Source: SKVR01 sp964491395
GTDB lineage: Bacteria > Bacteroidota > Bacteroidia > Bacteroidales > UBA7960
Reading direction: 5' to 3'
NCBI GenBank assembly: GCA_964491395.1
Contig: CAZBGI010000003.1
Location: forward strand, 57,891 to 121,890
Length of the DNA: 64,000 nt
The notes below the pieces were generated by a model. That model had not been told where the DNA came from and searched no databases. It saw only the letters and a list, made by a program, of their open reading frames with translations. Of this stretch, positions 18,585-26,805 are shown piece by piece (the stretch's first letter is position 1; every line of letters begins with the position of its first letter). The position numbers and the translations under genes are program-made.

Positions 18585-20936
18585 TCAGAAAATTTCTTCA
18601 AGCCAGCGACGCAGGCGGCTTCGGGGTTTCTCATCCGGCTCTCTCTCTCTTCTGCGTTGTTTTTGTTCCTTATCGGAAGGTCCAAAGACAGACTCCCACC
18701 AGTTTCGGACGGGAAGTTCTTCAACATACATGGCACAGGTGAGTTTTGCAGCCAGTGAATCGGGAAGCGAACTGAAATTGCCACGGGTATATTTGCGAAC
18801 TTCTGGATGATGTTGTATCCTGCGGTGGTAATCTCCCCATAATGGCACCGCGCTGCGGTTGGATCCCAGGGGTGCTCCGTAAATTTTGGCAAAAGCAGGA
18901 TTTTGCAACCCTGTCCATACACCCGTAATGAGACTGGGAGTAAACCCGATAAACCAGGTGTCAGCATTGTTTTGGGTAGTACCGGTTTTTCCGGCCAAAG
19001 CTCCACGCAGCCCTGAATGATAACGCAATGAACCTGCAGTACCACTATCAACAACGGCCTGAAGCATGTACCTCGTCATAACGGAAGCATCATAGGGAAG
19101 GACCGGTTCATAAGGCTGTTGTTTTTTGTTTTCAAAAAGAATCTTTCCGTTTTTATCTTCTATTTTTAGCAGCCAGATGGGTTCAACCGGTACCCCTTCT
19201 TTTAAAAATACACCATAAGAAGCGGTTAATTCCATCAGGCTAACACTGGCTGTCCCTAAAGCCAATGAAGGCAACCTGGGCATTTGAGAATGAATACCGC
19301 ATTTAGCTGCAGTTTCGATTACAGGTAGTACACCTGTGAGGCTGATATAGTGAGCGGAAACTGTATTGACTGATTGGGCAAGTGCACCTGTCATGCTATA
19401 ATAACCTTCATATTCTCCATGACTGTTTACAGGGCTCCAGTTGTCATATTCTTCATAAATGGTTTGTTCGTTTGATACATATTCGCACGGGTCAATACCC
19501 TGTTGTATAGCTGTGGCATACAAAAAAGGCTTAAATGTAGAGCCTGCTTGTCTTTGGGTTAAAATGTGCTCATACTGAAAAAAACGAAAATCGTTTCCAC
19601 CCACCCAGGCTTTAACGTGTCCATTGGTAGCATCCATGGAAATGAGAGCACCATGCAGCATTTGCTGCATTCTGAATATGGAATCAATCGGCGATATTTC
19701 TACAGGTACAGGGCCTTGCCAACTAAACAGCTCCATGGCTGTTGGTTTGTTGAAAGCAGCTTTGATGGCTGATGCTTCCGTCTGGGCTTTGCTGAGCGAC
19801 TCATACCGGTCACTTTTTTGCATGAGTTTGTTTAGCAATGCGGATGCTTTTTGGGGTGAGAGGTTTTTGTAATACGCATCCATTACCTTTTGTTGTTTGC
19901 TAAGTTGCGATTTTACAGCTGCCTCAGCCAGCAATTGAAGGTCGTAATTGAGGGTAGTGTAAATGCGAAGGCCATCCGTGTATAAATCGTAGTCTGTTTG
20001 GTTTTGTTGGTTATAGTGCTCAAGAATACGACCTGCCTCCTGCCTGAGATTTTCTCTGAAATAAGGGGCCGGGCCCTGGTTGTGAGTTATAGGGTTATAG
20101 TCAAGCATGATAGACATAGCTCGCAACGAATCTGCCCGAGGTGTATCTATATAACCGTATTTCTGCAATTGCCCAATCACGGTATTTCTGCGTTGTAATG
20201 CTTTTTCAGGATGCAAGCGGGGATTATAGCTGGAAGTGGCTTTTAGCATGCCAATAAGCACCGCTGCCTCTTCCATGGCCAGATCTCCGGGGTTTTTATT
20301 GAAAAAACGTAAAGATGCAGCGCTGATGCCAAAAACATTTTCGCCGAAAGGAACCGTATTGAGATACAAGACCAAAATTTCATTTTTGGAATATATCTTT
20401 TCTAATCTCCTGGCCACAATCATTTCTCTTGCTTTGTTAACAGGCATGGAAAAAAAGCCGTTGTCCTGTCTGACGAAAAGGTTTTTGGCCAGTTGCTGAC
20501 TAATGGTGCTACCGCCCCCGGCAGAACGTTGCTGAAGGAGCAGACTTTTAATCAATACCCGGCCAAGGCTGCGGTAATCTATTCCGTTATGCTGATAAAA
20601 CCTTGCATCTTCGGTGGCAATGAGAGCGTGATAAACATGCTGGGAAATCTGATCATAATTGGCGTGTGTTCTGTCTAAAATAAAATATTTTCCAAGCAAC
20701 TGACCATCTTCGGCCAGTATTTCTGAAGATAAATAGTTTTCTACAGATGCCAGTTCCTTATGAGTAGGGATCTTTCCGAATATACCCATTCTTACACTGA
20801 TAAAAAGCAAGCCCACCAGCAGGAAAATCAACATTATTGCTGATGCAAGAATGAGAAGGGTTTTGCGAAGAATGATTTTGCGGTATTGCGGGTCGTTTTT
20901 TAAACCGCTAAAGAAGTGTTTGTTTTTTCTGAACAA
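18585..20936 (-). CDS. Bifunctional penicillin-binding protein 1A (transglycosylase/transpeptidase)
   Basis: A 783-residue class A PBP that polymerises and crosslinks peptidoglycan at the outer face of the inner membrane. A single membrane anchor is at about 28-48. The glycosyltransferase family 51 domain follows, with catalytic E109 in ATEDARFYQHNG and GGGSTISQQLAKNLF. The transpeptidase domain has the active serine S466 in GSTFK, the SVN motif in AQSVNTVSA and the KTG motif at 650-652. All key residues are present. It is convergent with the Spy-like gene with only 16 bases between stops. Confidence 0.96.
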   Translation of the reverse strand: MFRKNKHFFSGLKNDPQYRKIILRKTLLILASAIMLIFLLVGLLFISVRMGIFGKIPTHKELASVENYLSSEILAEDGQLLGKYFILDRTHANYDQISQHVYHALIATEDARFYQHNGIDYRSLGRVLIKSLLLQQRSAGGGSTISQQLAKNLFVRQDNGFFSMPVNKAREMIVARRLEKIYSKNEILVLYLNTVPFGENVFGISAASLRFFNKNPGDLAMEEAAVLIGMLKATSSYNPRLHPEKALQRRNTVIGQLQKYGYIDTPRADSLRAMSIMLDYNPITHNQGPAPYFRENLRQEAGRILEHYNQQNQTDYDLYTDGLRIYTTLNYDLQLLAEAAVKSQLSKQQKVMDAYYKNLSPQKASALLNKLMQKSDRYESLSKAQTEASAIKAAFNKPTAMELFSWQGPVPVEISPIDSIFRMQQMLHGALISMDATNGHVKAWVGGNDFRFFQYEHILTQRQAGSTFKPFLYATAIQQGIDPCEYVSNEQTIYEEYDNWSPVNSHGEYEGYYSMTGALAQSVNTVSAHYISLTGVLPVIETAAKCGIHSQMPRLPSLALGTASVSLMELTASYGVFLKEGVPVEPIWLLKIEDKNGKILFENKKQQPYEPVLPYDASVMTRYMLQAVVDSGTAGSLRYHSGLRGALAGKTGTTQNNADTWFIGFTPSLITGVWTGLQNPAFAKIYGAPLGSNRSAVPLWGDYHRRIQHHPEVRKYTRGNFSSLPDSLAAKLTCAMYVEELPVRNWWESVFGPSDKEQKQRRREREPDEKPRSRLRRWLEEIF

Positions 20937-21042
20937 AACAAATATAAATTGAGGTTCTCTTTTTTATTCTATGTATACCACCAATGGATTTGAATCCTTG
21001 CAGAGCAGCTTATTGAGACTTTCTTGAAAGGCATTCGCCTTA

Positions 21043-21939
21043 TCAAAAGATAAAGAATAACGAAACACCAGCTACGCTTATTGCCGCACCTGCAATTTCT
21101 TTCCAGCTTACAGATTGTTTAAAAAATATCATGGTGGGAGGAATGATAAGTATTGGAGTGATGGCCATAATGGTTGCAGCAATGCCTGTATTGGTGTTCT
21201 GGGCTGCCAGCAGTGAGAGAGAAACGCCAATGAAAGGGCCAAAGGTTGCCCCCAGCAACATCAAAAACATGGGTTTGGGCTGTTTTACAGCATAGAAAAC
21301 AGCTCGCCACCGACGGAAAAAACTTACCAGGATACCAAACCCGAAAATACCTGCAATCACTCTGATTTGGGTAGCGGCAAACGGGTCATAATCGCCCATG
21401 CCGTATTTGCTTAATGCATAACCCGTGGCTTGACCGGCGGCCCCAAGGAAGGCAAAGAACAGCCCTTTGACCGGATATTTTATCCGTGAACTCCCAGGCT
21501 TGTGCTTTTGGAAGATTACCAGAGCGATACCTGACATCGTCATAAGCATTCCTGCTATGTTTATATAGGTCAATTGCTCTCCCATAAGCAGCCACCCCTG
21601 AATAGCCGTTATAGGGGGTACAAGCGTCATAATAAGCATGGAAAGTCTTGAACCTATTAGGGTGAAAGCCTCAAAAAGAAATAGGTCTCCGATCACAAAG
21701 CCTACCAGTCCTGACAGAATCAGCCAGAACCAGGAGTAACTTGATGCATCCAGGGGTAAAAACAAACCCCGGTTAAACCAGGAAAATAACCCCAGTAATA
21801 CAAAAGCCATTATCAGGCGTATAATGTTAACAGCTACGCTTCCAACTTTCCGACTCGCTGTTTCAAAAGCAAGAGCAGTAATAGTCCAGCAAAAAGCAGT
21901 GGCCAGGGCGGCAAGTTCCCCAATTCTTGATTCTAACAT
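21043..21939 (-). CDS. DMT-superfamily (EamA) transporter
   Basis: A 298-residue integral membrane protein with about ten hydrophobic helices arranged as two EamA repeats (about 8-140 and 155-297). The C-terminal repeat has GPFIGVSLSLLAAQNTNTGIA and ends in SVAGVSLFFIF. Such proteins export or import small metabolites across the inner membrane; the substrate is unknown. A TACCTTTG element lies 20 bases upstream on the minus strand, so it has its own promoter. Confidence 0.9.
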   Translation of the reverse strand: MLESRIGELAALATAFCWTITALAFETASRKVGSVAVNIIRLIMAFVLLGLFSWFNRGLFLPLDASSYSWFWLILSGLVGFVIGDLFLFEAFTLIGSRLSMLIMTLVPPITAIQGWLLMGEQLTYINIAGMLMTMSGIALVIFQKHKPGSSRIKYPVKGLFFAFLGAAGQATGYALSKYGMGDYDPFAATQIRVIAGIFGFGILVSFFRRWRAVFYAVKQPKPMFLMLLGATFGPFIGVSLSLLAAQNTNTGIAATIMAITPILIIPPTMIFFKQSVSWKEIAGAAISVAGVSLFFIF

Positions 21940-21959
21940 AAGTATAAAATTTTGACGCG

Positions 21960-21967
21960 CAAAGGTA
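21960..21967 (-). promoter_or_regulatory. Putative EamA transporter promoter -7 element
   Basis: It reads TACCTTTG on the minus strand, an exact TAnnTTTG match 20 bases before the start codon. The -33 element is not clear. Confidence 0.4.
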
Positions 21968-22261
21968 AGCTTTTAGCGCAATCTCACGGGGAAAAATATC
22001 TTAACGCCTGGAAGTAATTTACATTTATGTTTAGTAGGTCTATGATTCATTGATTATTTACCACATCCATCCACGGGGTGTGGAACGAATTCCTCACTAA
22101 TGTTTGGGCAAATGCAAATGAACGTTTTTATTGCTTAAAGAATGTGCTTACCTGAAATATAAATAAATGGAGGATCCCCCAAAATAAACCACTGATACTG
22201 CTTTGATTGGAAAAAGAGAATACACTTTTGTACCGGGAAGAAGTTCAGTGTACAGGCAGTT

Positions 22262-22278
22262 TTTTCTTCAGAAGAAAA
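22262..22278. repeat. Inverted repeat TTTTCTTC-A-GAAGAAAA
   Basis: An 8-bp perfect inverted repeat with a single central base, upstream of the first universal stress protein. It has the size of an operator or activator site. It could bind the sigma-54 activator encoded nearby, but the same sequence is not obvious upstream of the neighbouring genes. Confidence 0.35.
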
Positions 22279-22398
22279 GAAGAATAATCCAATGGCACGA
22301 TATTGTATAATTATGAGCATACCGGACAGAAATATAAAACAGCGGTAATAAAAGTAGACAAAAGAGGTATTTTTAACAGAAAAGAAAACAACCAAAGG

Positions 22399-23259
22399 AT
22401 GAGAACGATAATTTTAAGTGACATTACTGAAGAAACCCCGAGTATAATTCCGTATGGCCTTAATGTGGCTAAATATGCAGAAACAAGGGTAGAAATCCTT
22501 CAATATTCAGATCCTAAGCTGGTTCAGGGAACTTATAGCCCGATTTCTGATTCACAAAGCATAACCCCAGGAGAAAAATTATCATACGAACAAATATTGC
22601 ATCGTGAAACCGAAATTGCCAAAGAAAAACTGGACCGCTTACTAAGCAGGGAAGCCTCCCGATTGAACTATCCCTTAAGAATAAATACCATCGCTGAGAT
22701 TACCGATCCTGAAAAAGCTATTGCTGATAAACTTGATGAGTTTGAAAATGTGATGGTGATAACTTCCACCAATCCTTCTCATTCGATGGCCAGCGGACTT
22801 GATGATGTATTAACTGTACTGCAGAAACTAAATACCAGGATATTGATCATCCCCGCAGGGAAAAAATTTATAAAACCAGCCAAATGTTGCCTGGTAACAG
22901 ATTTATCTAAAGAGGCAAGCCAAAACCTTGAAAACCTGTTTTCATGGATAAATCCCCTGGCTGAGAGAATCTATACATCGGCTGTGATTCATAATGAATC
23001 CGGTTCTAACAGCAGCCAGCAAATTGAGCAATGGCAACAAGCCCTAAAGGCTTATTCCCAATTCCTTGCATCAGATTCCACTGAAGTTGTTCGGATTGAC
23101 GAACCGGATGTTGCGTTTGAAAACATTTGCAGACATAAAAGACCCGATATGGTTGTGTACCCCAAAAATGGTAAATCCTATTTTTCTCGTTTGTTGTTTT
23201 CAGAAGGATATCTCAGGAACTTTTCTGAAATGCTTAACATTCCGGTATTATTGTATTAA
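22399..23259 (+). CDS. Universal stress protein (tandem-domain)
   Basis: A protein of about 286 residues. The ATG at 22399 (AAAGG just upstream) is preferred over an in-frame start at 22303, because the first USP beta strand begins there (MRTIILSDITEETP). The layout is two USP-like halves, about 1-145 and 155-286, as is common in Bacteroidota. The second half ends in the typical NIPVLLY strand. The canonical G-x2-G-x9-G(S/T) ATP-binding motif is not clear in either half, so nucleotide binding is uncertain. It probably acts in the cytoplasm under starvation or stress. It heads a stress-related group. Confidence 0.75.
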   Translation: MRTIILSDITEETPSIIPYGLNVAKYAETRVEILQYSDPKLVQGTYSPISDSQSITPGEKLSYEQILHRETEIAKEKLDRLLSREASRLNYPLRINTIAEITDPEKAIADKLDEFENVMVITSTNPSHSMASGLDDVLTVLQKLNTRILIIPAGKKFIKPAKCCLVTDLSKEASQNLENLFSWINPLAERIYTSAVIHNESGSNSSQQIEQWQQALKAYSQFLASDSTEVVRIDEPDVAFENICRHKRPDMVVYPKNGKSYFSRLLFSEGYLRNFSEMLNIPVLLY

Positions 23260-23318
23260 AAAATTCCCTGCTGACAATGCAGCAAATTAACAGCTGCCCC
23301 CTGAAGGTTGAATACTGT

Positions 23319-23336
23319 TGTAGAAATTAATCTACA
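23319..23336. repeat. Inverted repeat TGTAGA-N6-TCTACA
   Basis: A perfect 6-bp inverted repeat with a 6-base spacer, about 160 bases upstream of the release-factor-like gene. Its position would suit an enhancer site for a sigma-54 activator, since a weak GG-N10-GC promoter candidate lies at about 23404-23417. Speculative. Confidence 0.3.
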
Positions 23337-23497
23337 CCACCTGTTGGCCCGCTGTATAGCCTGATTCATTGGTTTTTGTAACTGCATAATATACCCTGAA
23401 AACGGGTTGATTTTTGCCCTGATGATTTGCTATAAGTGTTTTATCTGTTGGGTTTTAAACCTACAATCGAGTATTAATTCATAAAAATATTATTAAG

Positions 23498-24658
23498 ATG
23501 CGTAATTTTTCAGAACATACCTTTAAAGAATTGGCGCAGGTAAGAGCGCCCCATTGTATCTCCATTTTTATACCTACCCACCGTGCAGGAAAGGAGGTAA
23601 ACGAAAAATTAGATAGGATTAATTTTAAGAATCAAGTGCAAAAGGTTGCTGCTGAATTACAATCCTGGCAATTGGACAATAAGGAAATAGCGCATTTACT
23701 GGAACCTTTAAATGCATTGATAAACGATACGGACTTTTGGAACAATCAGTCTGATGGCCTGGTAGCCTTCAGAAATAGGGAGCAATTTGAGTATTTTTCA
23801 TTACCCGTCCATTTTCAGGAGTTTGTATTTGTTTCTGACCATTATTACTTAAAACCCCTGGTGCCCTATTTAAACGATGATGGAAAGTATTACCTGCTGG
23901 CCCTTACCTTGTCAGGTGTAAAGTTTTATGAGGGTTTTCCTCATCATATCAATGAAGTCGTATTGGATGATTTGCTACCTGAGAAGCTTCAGGACGTGGT
24001 AGGTTATGACTACAAAGACAAGAACCTGCAGATTCGTTCGGGCCAAACCTCTGCCAATGAGGGAGAAGGAATGTATCATGGTCATGGTAAAGGAAGTGAA
24101 GAAGAAAAAACAGAGATTCTTAAGTTTTTCAGGGCCATAAATGACGGATTGATGCAGTTTATTAAGAATCGCAAGCGTCCTCTTGTATTGGCAGCAGTTG
24201 ATTACCTGGTTCCTCTATATAAGGAAGTAAATGATTACCAGAATCTGCATGACCATTTCATTGCAGGAAATCCCGAGCATGAAGACCCGGTTTTGTTGCA
24301 TGAGAAAGCCAGGGATTTGCTGGGAGATTATTTTGATAAAGACAGAAAGCAGGCATTATCGGCCTTTGAACAGGCATTGTCTAATGGAAGAGCCTCTTTT
24401 AAAGAAGAGGAGGTGATTGCCGCAGCCTATAATAAGCGTGTGGATACATTGTTTATTAGAAATAATGAAGAGCTGTGGGGAATTTTTGACGTAGAGAAAA
24501 ATGCCGTCATTCCCCGGGAGGTTCAACCCGAATTCAAAACCTGCCTGTTGAATTTTGCGGCCATACATACAATTTTAAACAATGGAAAAGTCTATTTGCT
24601 GGAGGCCGATCAAATGCCTGAACCCAATTCACGCACCAATGCCATTTTCAGATATTGA
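23498..24658 (+). CDS. Release-factor-like protein (baeRF family)
   Basis: A 386-residue cytoplasmic protein that I assign to the bacterial archaeo-eukaryotic release factor-like (baeRF) group, family 3/7 type. The N-terminus has CISIFIPTHRAGKEVNE (about 20-36), the middle part YYLLALTLSGVKFYEG and GHGKGSEEEKTEILKFFRAI, and the C-terminal part VDTLFIRNN and IHTILNNGKVYLLEADQMP, which fits the eRF1 C-terminal domain pattern. Comparative work proposes that such proteins act on ribosomes or in tRNA release under stress, but no function is shown for this branch. Its position among universal stress genes agrees with a role in slowed growth (inference). Confidence 0.7.
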   Translation: MRNFSEHTFKELAQVRAPHCISIFIPTHRAGKEVNEKLDRINFKNQVQKVAAELQSWQLDNKEIAHLLEPLNALINDTDFWNNQSDGLVAFRNREQFEYFSLPVHFQEFVFVSDHYYLKPLVPYLNDDGKYYLLALTLSGVKFYEGFPHHINEVVLDDLLPEKLQDVVGYDYKDKNLQIRSGQTSANEGEGMYHGHGKGSEEEKTEILKFFRAINDGLMQFIKNRKRPLVLAAVDYLVPLYKEVNDYQNLHDHFIAGNPEHEDPVLLHEKARDLLGDYFDKDRKQALSAFEQALSNGRASFKEEEVIAAAYNKRVDTLFIRNNEELWGIFDVEKNAVIPREVQPEFKTCLLNFAAIHTILNNGKVYLLEADQMPEPNSRTNAIFRY

Positions 24659-24736
24659 TTGCCATGACTGTTGAACGAAATACCTGAACGAAACTGTTGT
24701 GGTAAGTAACAGGAATTCTTCAGTAGTGGTTGAGAC

Positions 24737-24752
24737 TGGCACGACTCCAGCA
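24737..24752 (+). promoter_or_regulatory. Putative sigma-54 promoter
   Basis: TGGCACGACTCCAGCA matches the -24 element of sigma-54 promoters exactly (TGGCACG) and has the GC of the -12 element at the required 10-base spacing, though the -12 half is CAGCA rather than TTGCA. It lies 74 bases before the ATG of the small membrane protein, and a sigma-54 activator is encoded just downstream. Confidence 0.5.
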
Positions 24753-24825
24753 TTGATTGATTTCTTGATTATTTCATCCCTCTTTCAAATTGACAGAAAT
24801 ATTTATCAACCCAAAAAATCAAGTC

Positions 24826-25218
24826 ATGATCTTATTATATCAGATTTTTTTCGCTATATTACTATCTTTATTGGTAGGGAGTTTTTTTTATTATGTTTTT
24901 AAGTATACCGGCCCGTGGGGAAGTTACTGGACTTTTGTTGCCACATTGTTCCTGGCTGGTATGGTAGCCGCAGTCTGGATTGAACCTTTGGGCCCTATGA
25001 TTTACAATTTCGCATGGGCTCCCATTCTGATAGTAATTTTGATTTTTGCCTTGTTTTTGGCTGCTGCTTCGCCTACACGGTATCGAACCCGAAATCCGGC
25101 AAGGAAGAATATGCCTGACCCGGCGCAACAAAATATCCCAGCATTGGCTGTTTCTACTGTATTCTGGGTTTTTATGACCGCTTTATTAATCACTTTTCTG
25201 ATTGGTGTTTTCAGATAG
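24826..25218 (+). CDS. Small three-helix membrane protein, function unknown
   Basis: About 130 residues from the ATG at 24826; a TTG at 24790 would add 12. Three strongly hydrophobic segments (about 2-24, 33-52 and 61-80) are followed by a basic, proline-rich loop (about 82-104) and a fourth hydrophobic C-terminal helix. I do not recognise the family. A good sigma-54 promoter match upstream and the surrounding stress genes suggest expression under the control of the neighbouring activator. Confidence 0.6.
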   Translation: MILLYQIFFAILLSLLVGSFFYYVFKYTGPWGSYWTFVATLFLAGMVAAVWIEPLGPMIYNFAWAPILIVILIFALFLAAASPTRYRTRNPARKNMPDPAQQNIPALAVSTVFWVFMTALLITFLIGVFR

Positions 25219-25319
25219 CAGGTGAGTAACGCAGCAAAAACCAATGCGTATTCTACTCCCAAAGTGAACTGTCTATAACCTATCACAGGCTGTTTTGCTC
25301 CTGGGCCATGCAGTCCTTT

Positions 25320-26657
25320 TCAGGTATCCATGTCCAGTTCATTGAGTTTATTGTACAAAGTTTTTCTGTCTATTCTCAATATCCTGGCTGCTTCCGATTT
25401 GTTTTGCCGTGCTTGCTGCAATGCATTTTCAATAATTTTTCTTTCGGCTTGCCGGGCGGCAATTTTAAGGCTCAGTTCGCTGGAAGCATCATCAATGAAT
25501 GATATTTCGGGTGCACTTTTTTGTCGTATCTCTTCAGGGAGGCAGTTGGGGGTTATCTCATGGTCCCGGGCAACAAGAGTGCTGCGTTTTATTACGTTAC
25601 GCATCTCACGCAAGTTTCCGTACCATTGGTAAGCATAAAAAGCACTTTCTACTTCCGGCGAGAATTGTTGTACATCTTTTTGGAGTTCTTTGTTGGCTTG
25701 CTGCAAAAAATGGTATGCGAAAAGCATAATGTCCTGGCCTCTTTCGCGCAAAGGAGGAATCTCCAGTTTAAATTCATTGATTCTGTGGTAAAGGTCCTCT
25801 CTGAATGTACCTTCACGAGCCTGATTGGTTAAATTGCTGTTGGTTGCAGAAATGATGCGTACATCAATATTTATTGTCCGCGTATCGCCCACACGGGTAA
25901 TAACTTTCTGTTGAATGGCCCTGAGTAATTTAACTTGTGTCTCATAGGATAGGTTGCCTATTTCGTCCATAAATATAGTTCCTCCGTTGGCTTGTTCAAA
26001 ATATCCTTTTTTGTCGCCCACAGCCCCGGTGAAAGCACCTTTTACATGTCCGAACAATTCACTTGCTGCCAGCTCTTTGGGAATAGCCCCACAATCAATG
26101 GCTACAAATTTTTTGGATTTCCGCTCGCTATGCTGATGAATCAGGCGTGCAATGTACTCTTTACCTGAACCGGTTTCTCCCTGTATGAGTACCGCCATGT
26201 TGGTAGGAGCTACCAGCTTTGACTGTTCAATAACATTCTGCATGGCAGTATGCTGCCCCGTAATAAATTCTTGAACATCTGGATCTTCTCCCGGCTTTTT
26301 CTCTATAGCATTTTTTACAATGCTTTTGATATTGTCAGGATGGATAGGCTTGGTTATGTAATCGTATGCACCTGCTTTAATACTCTCGACGGCTACCTTA
26401 ATTTCGGCGTATGCCGTCATCATAACTACTGCTGTCTGGGGCGAAAGCTGATGGATTTTTCTTAGCAAATCCATCCCATCCATATCTGGCAACCGGATAT
26501 CGCACAGCACAACATCAAATTCTTCCTTTTTAAGTAGCAACAAAGCAGGTTTGCCTTTATTGGCGGTTTGTGTATTGTATCCTTCTTTCTTGAAAAAATT
26601 ATCCAGCAAACTGGTAATGTAAATATCGTCGTCAATGATCAAAATTTTCTTGCCCAT
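25320..26657 (-). CDS. Sigma-54-dependent response regulator (NtrC family)
   Basis: A 445-residue activator with three domains. The receiver has D10/D11 and phospho-acceptor D53 (LCDIRLPDMDG). The AAA+ domain has Walker A GETGSGKE (160-167), the sigma-54 contact loop GAFTGA (207-212) and Walker B D231-E232. The C-terminal Fis-type helix-turn-helix is at about 405-445 (KSEAARILRIDRKTLYNKL). It should activate RpoN-dependent promoters when phosphorylated. The hybrid kinase gene lies upstream on the same strand, 148 bases away, and is the likely phosphate donor. Confidence 0.96.
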   Translation of the reverse strand: MGKKILIIDDDIYITSLLDNFFKKEGYNTQTANKGKPALLLLKKEEFDVVLCDIRLPDMDGMDLLRKIHQLSPQTAVVMMTAYAEIKVAVESIKAGAYDYITKPIHPDNIKSIVKNAIEKKPGEDPDVQEFITGQHTAMQNVIEQSKLVAPTNMAVLIQGETGSGKEYIARLIHQHSERKSKKFVAIDCGAIPKELAASELFGHVKGAFTGAVGDKKGYFEQANGGTIFMDEIGNLSYETQVKLLRAIQQKVITRVGDTRTINIDVRIISATNSNLTNQAREGTFREDLYHRINEFKLEIPPLRERGQDIMLFAYHFLQQANKELQKDVQQFSPEVESAFYAYQWYGNLREMRNVIKRSTLVARDHEITPNCLPEEIRQKSAPEISFIDDASSELSLKIAARQAERKIIENALQQARQNKSEAARILRIDRKTLYNKLNELDMDT

Positions 26658-26805
26658 AGTTCCTGTTTTGTTTTTACGAATAATTCCAAATAATTCTGAA
26701 TAATTTGTTTGAATCTTTCCTTTTTAGACATGTATTATGAAGTAGATCCCCATTCGATTGCTAAATTATATGATTTTTTTATCTAAATTCACTCATCTTT
26801 AATAA

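Larger units (their letters stand above)
21940..22398. other. Intergenic region upstream of the stress locus
   Basis: A divergent gap of about 460 bases between the transporter and the first universal stress gene. It holds a -7 element for the transporter, an inverted repeat at 22262-22278 and a TGGCACG sequence at 22293-22299 that resembles the -24 half of a sigma-54 promoter but has no correctly spaced -12 GC. No ORF on either strand looks real. Confidence 0.4.

Noticed and set aside
20939..20946. TATATTTG directly in front of the PBP1A start codon as a promoter
   Set aside because: It would place the transcription start at the start codon itself and there is no TTTG -33 element at the right distance.
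20975..21020. A tRNA T-loop-like string (GGATTCAAATCC on the minus strand)
   Set aside because: The T-stem does not pair and no acceptor, D or anticodon arm can be formed around it.
22293..22308. A sigma-54 promoter for the first universal stress protein
   Set aside because: The -24 half is perfect but the -12 GC is missing at the required spacing, so I did not annotate it as a promoter.
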